The notes under the pieces: model-generated
What the model saw: the letters and a program-made list of their open reading frames with translations, nothing else
What the model was told of the DNA's origin: nothing
The model's database searches: none
Shown: positions 58,308 through 64,000 of the stretch, piece by piece
Layout of the letters: every line of letters begins with the position of its first letter
Position numbering within the stretch: the first letter of the stretch is position 1
Assembly (NCBI RefSeq): GCF_944324505.1
Contig: NZ_CALUWO010000009.1
Span: 17,027-81,026 of the forward strand
DNA: 64,000 nucleotides
Origin: an uncultured Desulfovibrio sp.
GTDB lineage: Bacteria; Desulfobacterota; Desulfovibrionia; Desulfovibrionales; Desulfovibrionaceae
Reading direction: 5' to 3'
Made by a program: the position numbers and the translations under genes

Positions 58308-58377
58308 ACCTGACGGAATCAAACATATTTTTGTCCATGTGGGTATCTCTCCGTCCAACGACAACCAGGGAGTGCCC

Positions 58378-59604
58378 ATGCCTCTTACCGATACCCACAT
58401 CCGCAGTCTGAAACCCGATTCAAAGCCCCGCAAATATTTCGACGGCGGCGGCCTGTTCCTCTATGTGCCCACCAGCGGCAGCAAGCTCTGGCGGATGGCT
58501 TACCGCTTTGACGGCAAGAGCAAACTGCTCAGTTTCGGGGAATACCCCAGCGTCTCGCTCAGGGACGCCAGAGAACGACGCGAGGATGCCCGGCGTCTGC
58601 TGGCCAAAGGCGTTGATCCTTCCGAGCAGAAACGGGAAGAAAAGAAGGCCAGAATCTCAGCCGAACGCGAGAGCTTCCAGAATATCGCCAGAGAATGGCA
58701 TGAAACCCGCATGGCGGAGTTTTCTGAAAAGCATCAGGGAACCGTCATGTACCGGCTGAAAACCTACATCTTTCCACGTATTGGCAAAACGCACATCGCC
58801 AAACTGGAAACACGGGATATCATGGAGGTGGTCAAGCCTCTGGAGCAGCGGGGAAACTATGAGACTTCCCGGAGAGTGCTGCAGATCATCAATCAGGTAT
58901 TCCGCTATGCGGTCATCACGGGCCGGGCAAAGCACAATATCGCAGCCGATCTCCGGGGAGCCTTGAGGCCGAGAAAAACGGTCCATCGCGCGGCGGTGCT
59001 GGAACCGGAAAAAGTCGGCCAGCTTTTGCGGGATATCGACGCCTACGAAGGCTATTTTCCTCTGGTCTGTGCCTTGAAGCTGGCTCCGTTGGTTTTCACC
59101 CGTCCCACGGAACTGCGGGCTGCCCAATGGAAGGAATTCGACCTTGAGTCCGGGGAATGGCGCATCCCTGCGGAACGCATGAAAATGCGCCGTCAGCATC
59201 TTGTGCCCCTGTCCCGGCAGGCAATGTTCATTCTTCGGGAACTTCAAAAATACTCCGGGGAGGGAAAATTCCTTTTTCCCTCCATCCGCACGGAGGTACG
59301 GCCCATTTCCGATGCGACCATGCTTAATGCGCTTCGGCGCATGGGCTACCAGAAGCACGAAATGAGCGTGCATGGTTTTCGCTCCATCGCATCCACACTG
59401 CTCAACGAACTCGGCTACAACCGGGACTGGATTGAGAGGCAGCTTGCCCACGGGGAGCAGGACGAAGTGCGTGCGGCATACAATTATGCGGAATATCTGC
59501 CTGAGCGCCGAAAGATGATGCAGGATTGGGCGGACTATCTGGACGGATTACGCAACACACAGCAGAAAAGAAATAAGGAGGGAGTATGCAAAAGGACACC
59601 ATGA
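58378..59604 (+). CDS. P4-type tyrosine integrase
   Basis: A 408-residue site-specific recombinase. The N-terminal DUF4102 arm-DNA-binding domain (MPLTDTHIRSLKPDSKPRKYFDGGGLFLYV) is typical of P4-like integrases of tRNA-linked islands. Catalytic residues of the tyrosine recombinase are visible: R in TRPTELRAAQW, HGFR (HxxR), the second His in LAHGEQD and the Tyr in AAYNYAEYL. ATG 58378 has CAGGGAG upstream. It should integrate and, with a directionality factor, excise the element at tRNA-Glu. The following small gene overlaps its end by 19 bases. Confidence 0.95.
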   Translation: MPLTDTHIRSLKPDSKPRKYFDGGGLFLYVPTSGSKLWRMAYRFDGKSKLLSFGEYPSVSLRDARERREDARRLLAKGVDPSEQKREEKKARISAERESFQNIAREWHETRMAEFSEKHQGTVMYRLKTYIFPRIGKTHIAKLETRDIMEVVKPLEQRGNYETSRRVLQIINQVFRYAVITGRAKHNIAADLRGALRPRKTVHRAAVLEPEKVGQLLRDIDAYEGYFPLVCALKLAPLVFTRPTELRAAQWKEFDLESGEWRIPAERMKMRRQHLVPLSRQAMFILRELQKYSGEGKFLFPSIRTEVRPISDATMLNALRRMGYQKHEMSVHGFRSIASTLLNELGYNRDWIERQLAHGEQDEVRAAYNYAEYLPERRKMMQDWADYLDGLRNTQQKRNKEGVCKRTP

Positions 59605-59753
59605 CAGACCGTGATGTTTGTATCTCCATCGGGAAAATAGAAGACGAGACGCAGGTGACGAGCAATGACACCGGCTGGAGTGAAGAAGACAAGGAGCGTA
59701 TGAGACAATACGGCTATGACGACATGGACATGATCCGGGCGTGGTATAGCTGA
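59586..59753 (+). CDS. 55-residue acidic protein overlapping the integrase gene
   Basis: A short gene starting at ATG 59586 with a near-perfect AAGGAGGGAGT ribosome site inside the integrase frame. The protein MQKDTMTDRDVCISIGKIED... ends WYS and is strongly acidic, with a helix-like C-terminal half. No known motif is visible. The overlap and strong ribosome site make it a real, translationally coupled gene; a directionality factor or regulator of the integrase are possibilities, but nothing in the sequence proves it. Confidence 0.65.
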   Translation: MQKDTMTDRDVCISIGKIEDETQVTSNDTGWSEEDKERMRQYGYDDMDMIRAWYS

Positions 59754-59852
59754 AACAGGTTTTACAGGAAAACAGCGGCACGGAAGGTACATGACTATCC
59801 CTGCCGCTGTTTTTTATTGTCCATTTTTGGGCGACAGGGTATCCTTTCCTCC

Positions 59853-60830
59853 ATGACAGACCGACAGAACTTGACCATAGGCAGAGTGCGGCAGGCGTAT
59901 GGCCTGACCGCCAGAGAAGGCGAAATGCTTGTTCAGGCACTCTGGCCTGACGCCGCTCAGCCTCTGGGGCTATGGCACACGACCTATGAAAATTGCTGGC
60001 AGGCATTTGTTGCGGGCAGTCATGTCGCATATGGAACGCAGATGCCGGAATTTCCTTCAGTGCCAGACCCGGATGCGGGCATTCAGACATATTTGCTTGG
60101 CTTTGATGTGATGGAATTTTTCAGAACGATATCGACAGTTGTTCCTCTTAACTCCCTGCGATATGGACTGGATGTTATTCTTGAGGAATCCTTTGAAGAT
60201 ACGGCGTCTGTCTTTCCCAAGGAACGAGAATTTCTGTTCAACAGTCTGGAGAGGCTGAAAACAGAAGATATCTTCGAGCAGTATTCACCGGACTCGCCTC
60301 TCTTTGAGAAGCCGATATTCTCCATTCCCGCCTCAAGTTATCACTTCATTGCGCATATCTTTGTCGATAGCATAATGGTGGATAGGGACGTTGCTATCAG
60401 ATATCTCCGTTATTACCCTTTACGCCGGGAAGCGAAGGGCATCACTCGCGCTCTTGTGGAAGCCGTTTTACGGACAGCTCCGCCGGAATCCTCCGTTGCC
60501 GACAAAGCGGTGGCAGTTCCCCTGTGTGAAAGGGCACCGCATGATGGCAAACTCGTTTTTCATATTCCCAGGGCCTTTTGGGAAGGAAGGCCGGATGCCG
60601 CCGTCCGTGACGCCATGAAAGAAAAGTATCCTCTTGCGGTCATCGCTTATGTTCTCCTGTACTGGTGTGGTCCTCAAAAATCCGAGACCAGTCACAGAAC
60701 CCCGCAGGGCAGAAAGACGCATGTGGGGCGCTTGCTTGCGGGCAAAGAGTACAGGGACGACAAATCCTATCGCAATTTGATGGATATGCTCCTCAAGGAA
60801 GCAGATGCATACTCCATAGTCAAGGAATGA
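59853..60830 (+). CDS. Unknown 325-residue protein of the mobile element
   Basis: A soluble protein starting MTDRQNLTIGRVRQAYGLTAREGEMLVQALWP, where the first 30 residues look like a small helix-turn-helix. The middle has FDVMEFFRTISTVVPLNSLRYGLDVILEESF and acidic stretches; the C-terminal third is basic (RTPQGRKTHVGRLLAGKEYRDDKSYR). No known domain is recognised. ATG 59853 lacks a good ribosome site, and a TTG at 59817 is possible. It lies between the integrase and the AlpA-type regulator, a position often used for regulatory or accessory element genes. Confidence 0.65.
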   Translation: MTDRQNLTIGRVRQAYGLTAREGEMLVQALWPDAAQPLGLWHTTYENCWQAFVAGSHVAYGTQMPEFPSVPDPDAGIQTYLLGFDVMEFFRTISTVVPLNSLRYGLDVILEESFEDTASVFPKEREFLFNSLERLKTEDIFEQYSPDSPLFEKPIFSIPASSYHFIAHIFVDSIMVDRDVAIRYLRYYPLRREAKGITRALVEAVLRTAPPESSVADKAVAVPLCERAPHDGKLVFHIPRAFWEGRPDAAVRDAMKEKYPLAVIAYVLLYWCGPQKSETSHRTPQGRKTHVGRLLAGKEYRDDKSYRNLMDMLLKEADAYSIVKE

Positions 60831-60954
60831 TCAGCTTGCCATTTTCCCGTATTTTTTAGATTTTCCCGTCATTTTCCCGTCCGATTCCCTCACGGGAATC
60901 TTCGGACGTGTGCCAGAGTCTCCTGAAATCCAACCAGATTCAGGAGATTTTTTT

Positions 60955-61173
60955 ATGAAACAGCATCAACCGTCCATCCCCGCTCACGGCCTTTTGCGTC
61001 TTCCTCAGGTTCTCAACATGATTCCCATAAGCAAGAGCGCATGGTGGGAAGGGTGTCGCACCGGACGTTATCCCAAACCCGTGAAGCTCGGTCCCAGAAC
61101 AACAGTCTGGCGGGCGGAGGACATTGCCGTATTTATCGAAAGCCTTGGCCGTCAGGGAGAGAATCATGAATAA
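60955..61173 (+). CDS. AlpA-type phage/island regulatory protein
   Basis: A 72-residue winged-helix/helix-turn-helix protein of the AlpA family (HTH LLRLPQVLNMIPISKSAWWEGCRTGRYPKPVKLG, then WRAEDIAVFIESL). AlpA-type proteins of P4-like elements act as transcription activators of the integrase or as excisionases. ATG 60955 has CAGGAGATTT upstream. Its end overlaps the replication gene by eight bases, so translation is coupled. Confidence 0.9.
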   Translation: MKQHQPSIPAHGLLRLPQVLNMIPISKSAWWEGCRTGRYPKPVKLGPRTTVWRAEDIAVFIESLGRQGENHE

Positions 61174-62947
61174 TCCCCTGCAAACCTTTCGGGACATCCT
61201 GACCGACAAGGGATTGATTCCGGCCGAAATCATGGCGGACGGGAACTTGCATCGTTGTCCTACCCAGACCAAACCGCACAAACAAAACGGTGCATATATC
61301 GCGCATGTCGATACCCCTGCGACGCTTTGGTGGTGCAACTGGGAAAACGGAGAACAGGGCACGTTTTGCGCCGAAGCAAAACAGACACTTTCAAGTGCGG
61401 AAATATCCGCATGGCGGGAGCGTCAACACTCCATACAGCGGCAACGCGAAGCGGAATATACCGAACGCCATGCTGAAGCGGCTCAACTGGCCAGACAGGA
61501 ATGGAACTCTGCGCGTAGGTGCGATGCCAACCATCCTTATCTGTGCAGCAAGGGCATTACAGCTTTGGAAGGCATACGGCAGGCACGAGACGGTTCCCTG
61601 CTTGTTCCTGTTATGGATGCCGCACACAATCTGCAAAGTCTGCAACGCATCTATCCCGATGGAACAAAACGTTTTCTTGTGGGCGGCAAGGTATCTGGAG
61701 GACAATTCATCATTCAGGGGCAGCCGGAAAAGCCTGTTGCCGTTTGTGAGGGGTTTGCTACGGGCACAAGTATCCATCTTGCCACAGGCTGGACGGTTTA
61801 TGTGGCCTTTTCCGCAAACAATCTCGCGAGAGTGGCCAAGACGGTGAAAGAACGATTGCTGGACAAGACAATCATCATTTGCGGCGACAATGACGAAGCA
61901 GGACTCAGGAAGGGGGAAGAGGCAGCCGGACTTGCAAACGCTCAACTTCTGTTTCCCCACTTCACCGACGCCAACGGTACGGATTTTAATGACCTTCACC
62001 AGATAGAAGGCATTGAGGCCGTCCGTTCGCAACTGGAAACGGCGCTGATCAAACAGCAAGGTCTTATCGCTCTGGACATGGGCGAATTTCTTTCCATGTC
62101 CATACCTGAACGGGGGTATCTTTTATCGCCCATTCTTCCGGTACAGGGCATAGGCATCCTGTACGCTCCGCGCGGTATAGGCAAGACATTCGCCGCGTTG
62201 AGCATCGCCGTTGCGGTGGCTTCCGGCGGAGCCGTGTTCAACTGGCGTGCGCCGATGCCCAAGCGAACGCTGTATGTGGATGGGGAAATGCCCGCCACGT
62301 CTATGCAGAACCGTCTTTCCGCTCTTGTCAACGGCATGTCCGTCCCCCCGCATACATTGAAAAATATGGCGCTCATCACACCGGATCTACAACCCTGCCC
62401 CATGCCGGATTTGTCCACAACCAGCGGACAGACCATGATTGAGCCGTTTCTGAAAGACGTGAACATGGTTGTGCTGGACAACATTGCAACCTTATGCCGC
62501 ACCGGCAAGGAAAACGAGTCTCAGTCATGGCAGACCATGCAGGCGTGGCTGCTGGAATTACGCCGCAGAGGGATGACCGTCCTGCTTATCCATCATGCCG
62601 GAAAATCCGGCGACCAGCGCGGCACCAGTGCCAGAGAAGACATCATGGATACGGTGATCAGTCTGCGCAGGCCCAGGGAATACAGCATGGCCGAAGGCGC
62701 ACGTTTTGAAGTTCACCTGACCAAGGCGCGGGGCATATTGGGCGATGATGCCAAACCCTTTGAGGCCAACCTGATTACCGAAGGCAATGCCCTGCATTGG
62801 CGGGTTCGGGACATTGAAGATGTTGAACTGGAGGAATTGAAAAGGCTGCTTGGCGAGGGTTACAGCATTCGTGACTGCGCCGAGGAAATGGGAAAATCGA
62901 AATCATCTGTCCACAGACTGAAAAGAAAACTGGAAGGTCTCGCTTGA
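61166..62947 (+). CDS. Replication protein: TOPRIM primase plus RepA/AAA-like helicase
   Basis: A 593-residue protein of the island replication type. A Cys-rich N-terminus (C31, C57, C68) may form a zinc site; the TOPRIM part has VCEGFATG (193-200) and ICGDNDEAG (238-246), the acidic residues for metal and nucleotide binding. A RecA/RepA-like ATPase follows with Walker A APRGIGKT (334-341) and Walker B VVLDNIA (about 430), a conserved IHHAGKSG, then a C-terminal helix-turn-helix (YSIRDCAEEMGKSKSSVHRLKRKL). The DNA unwinding and priming functions suit autonomous replication of the excised element. It starts at ATG 61166, overlapping the AlpA gene. Confidence 0.9.
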   Translation: MNNPLQTFRDILTDKGLIPAEIMADGNLHRCPTQTKPHKQNGAYIAHVDTPATLWWCNWENGEQGTFCAEAKQTLSSAEISAWRERQHSIQRQREAEYTERHAEAAQLARQEWNSARRCDANHPYLCSKGITALEGIRQARDGSLLVPVMDAAHNLQSLQRIYPDGTKRFLVGGKVSGGQFIIQGQPEKPVAVCEGFATGTSIHLATGWTVYVAFSANNLARVAKTVKERLLDKTIIICGDNDEAGLRKGEEAAGLANAQLLFPHFTDANGTDFNDLHQIEGIEAVRSQLETALIKQQGLIALDMGEFLSMSIPERGYLLSPILPVQGIGILYAPRGIGKTFAALSIAVAVASGGAVFNWRAPMPKRTLYVDGEMPATSMQNRLSALVNGMSVPPHTLKNMALITPDLQPCPMPDLSTTSGQTMIEPFLKDVNMVVLDNIATLCRTGKENESQSWQTMQAWLLELRRRGMTVLLIHHAGKSGDQRGTSAREDIMDTVISLRRPREYSMAEGARFEVHLTKARGILGDDAKPFEANLITEGNALHWRVRDIEDVELEELKRLLGEGYSIRDCAEEMGKSKSSVHRLKRKLEGLA

Positions 62948-62955
62948 CCATTTTT

Positions 62956-63123
62956 CAGGTGTCCCGCTGTACCGCTGCCTAAGCGCCGGTACAGCGGGAC
63001 ACCTGCAATATTCATCGTATCCGTTATCCTATGAAGTCCAGCCAAATCCGAACATGTTTTCAACTTTTGTACCGCGTAAACTGAAAAAGTGTCCCGCATT
63101 CCTGCCACAGAAAGAACGGGACA
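62956..63123. other. Nested inverted repeats: candidate oriT or replication origin
   Basis: A 19-bp perfect inverted repeat (CAGGTGTCCCGCTGTACCG at 62956-62974, complement at 62987-63005, 12-base spacer) lies 8 bases after the replication gene. A second pair with the same core (TGTCCCG at 63090-63096, CGGGACA at 63117-63123, 20-base spacer) lies just before the MobV gene. The motif GTGTCCCG thus occurs four times in two inverted pairs. No T run follows, so a plain terminator is less likely. MobV relaxases nick an inverted-repeat oriT directly upstream of their gene, so this is the best oriT candidate; an origin for the replication protein is the alternative. Confidence 0.6.
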
Positions 63124-63148
63124 TCCATTGATACAAGGAAGTATTGCC

Positions 63149-64000
63149 ATGTCCTATCTCGTACTCCATATGGACAAATTCAAGAAAGAGGCCATACGCG
63201 GCATCCAGAGCCACAACCGGCGGGAACGGGAGAGCCACAGCAACCCCGATATTGACTACGACAGAAGGGCGGCGAACTACGAGCTGCACGAAGCCGCCTC
63301 ATCAAACTATGTCGAAACCATTCAGAACCGCATTGACGAGCTTCTGCTGGTCAAGGCCGTGAGAAAGGACGCCGTGCGCATGTGCGGGCTTATCGTCACC
63401 TCGGACAAGACGTTTTTTGATGGCCTCACGCCGGAGGAAACAAGGCGTTTCTTTGAGGAGAGCAAGGCCTTTCTCACGGAGTTTGTGGGCGCGGAGAATG
63501 TCATTTCCGCTATGGTCCACATGGATGAAAAGACGCCGCACATGCACTTCCTTCATGTACCGGTGACGCCGGAAGGGAGGCTCAACGCCAACAAAATTTA
63601 TACCCGCCAGAGTCTGCGGAAACTGCAATCCGAGCTTCCCGCCTATCTGCAAAGCCGGGGCTTCGCCATTGAGCGCGGCGTGGAACAGATGCCTGGTTCC
63701 GTGAAAAAGCATCTGGCTACCCGCGAGTTCAAGCAGCAACAGGAAGCATTGGAGAAACTGATTCAGGAATCCGAAGAGACCGCACGGAATTCCCGGCAGC
63801 TTATCAACGCATTGGAACAGCGTGAAGAAGAGTTGAGAAAGAGCATTGAAGAGTATGAGCGGCAGTCCGAGGAGGCGGAAAAAGTTCTTCGTGAAGATTC
63901 CTCTCTGCCGAAAGCCTCTCTTTTCAATTATCCGTCCGTGCTGAAAAAAGCCTCTTCCCTCATTGAAGAACTGAAAAAGGCGCTTGCCGTCAAACACCTT
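63149..64000 (+). CDS. MobV/Pre-type relaxase, N-terminal 284 residues (runs off right edge)
   Basis: Cuts oriT to start mobilization transfer. The frame starts MSYLVLHMDKFKKEAIRGIQ and has the MobV signature VHMDEKTPHMHF (His-x-Asp-Glu-x-Thr-Pro-His-x-His), the metal-binding core of pMV158 MobM-like relaxases, then a long charged coiled-coil region (QQEALEKLIQESEETARNSRQL). The conserved N-terminal HxxRE/SHNRR stretch is present. It runs to the window end without a stop. Four nested inverted repeats lie just upstream. No mating-pair genes are visible, so the element should be mobilized by a helper. Confidence 0.92.
   Translation, partial: MSYLVLHMDKFKKEAIRGIQSHNRRERESHSNPDIDYDRRAANYELHEAASSNYVETIQNRIDELLLVKAVRKDAVRMCGLIVTSDKTFFDGLTPEETRRFFEESKAFLTEFVGAENVISAMVHMDEKTPHMHFLHVPVTPEGRLNANKIYTRQSLRKLQSELPAYLQSRGFAIERGVEQMPGSVKKHLATREFKQQQEALEKLIQESEETARNSRQLINALEQREEELRKSIEEYERQSEEAEKVLREDSSLPKASLFNYPSVLKKASSLIEELKKALAVKHL

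Overview
The window is a high-G+C bacterial chromosome segment of 64 kb. Gene content and order point to a Desulfovibrio-type sulfate reducer (Desulfovibrionaceae): the block rpsU, yqeY, mutS2, dnaG, rpoD, an Rrf2-nifU-nifS iron-sulfur unit, many 4Fe-4S proteins, a tRNA selenouridine synthase and short lipoproteins. This assignment is inference from gene content; no rRNA is present to confirm it.

Layout. 1-12.7 kb: start of argF (minus strand), a secreted histidine-phosphatase relative that has lost most of its active site, the upp-uraA pyrimidine salvage operon with a clear promoter, mnmH plus a D-serine dehydratase-like PLP enzyme, a DUF362 ferredoxin, two transporters, an orphan membrane-anchored solute-binding sensor domain, and two small envelope proteins. 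13-20.8 kb: carB-carA (in that order), then argG and argH. With argF, most of arginine synthesis from ornithine lies here, but in separate transcription units. 21.3-33 kb: information processing, with an EF-G2-type factor, rsmA, an HU protein, rpsU, yqeY, mutS2, dnaG and rpoD. 33-38 kb: secreted nuclease, queC, an unknown protein, a carbamoyltransferase paralogue with a lost carbamoyl-phosphate loop, a HAD phosphatase and a 4Fe-4S protein. 37.8-41.2 kb: metA, an Rrf2 regulator, nifU and nifS, tying sulfur amino acid synthesis to cluster assembly. 41.4-42.2 kb: a strikingly A+T-rich orphan membrane protein. 42.4-57.8 kb: a CDF metal transporter, trxA-trxB-bamD, fbp-tsaD, an envelope/division cluster (pgsA, small protein, ftsB-like, TPR, lipoprotein), mrp-pcm, an M23 peptidase, a DapDC-fold PLP enzyme and a DUF533 protein.

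57.9-64 kb: tRNA-Gln and tRNA-Glu share one promoter, and an integrated mobile element starts immediately after tRNA-Glu: a P4-type integrase, a 55-residue overlapping gene, an unknown 325-residue protein, an AlpA-type regulator, a TOPRIM plus RecA-like replication protein, a palindrome-rich candidate oriT/origin and the start of a MobV relaxase. The element runs off the right edge, so its cargo and right attachment site are not visible. It looks like an integrative mobilizable element that carries its own replication protein and relaxase but shows no conjugation machinery in the part visible.

The most unusual signals are the nested inverted repeats in front of the relaxase, the A+T-rich orphan membrane protein, and two enzyme paralogues with dismantled active sites (histidine phosphatase and ornithine carbamoyltransferase). 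I did not find a complete new multi-gene system that I could defend from sequence alone.
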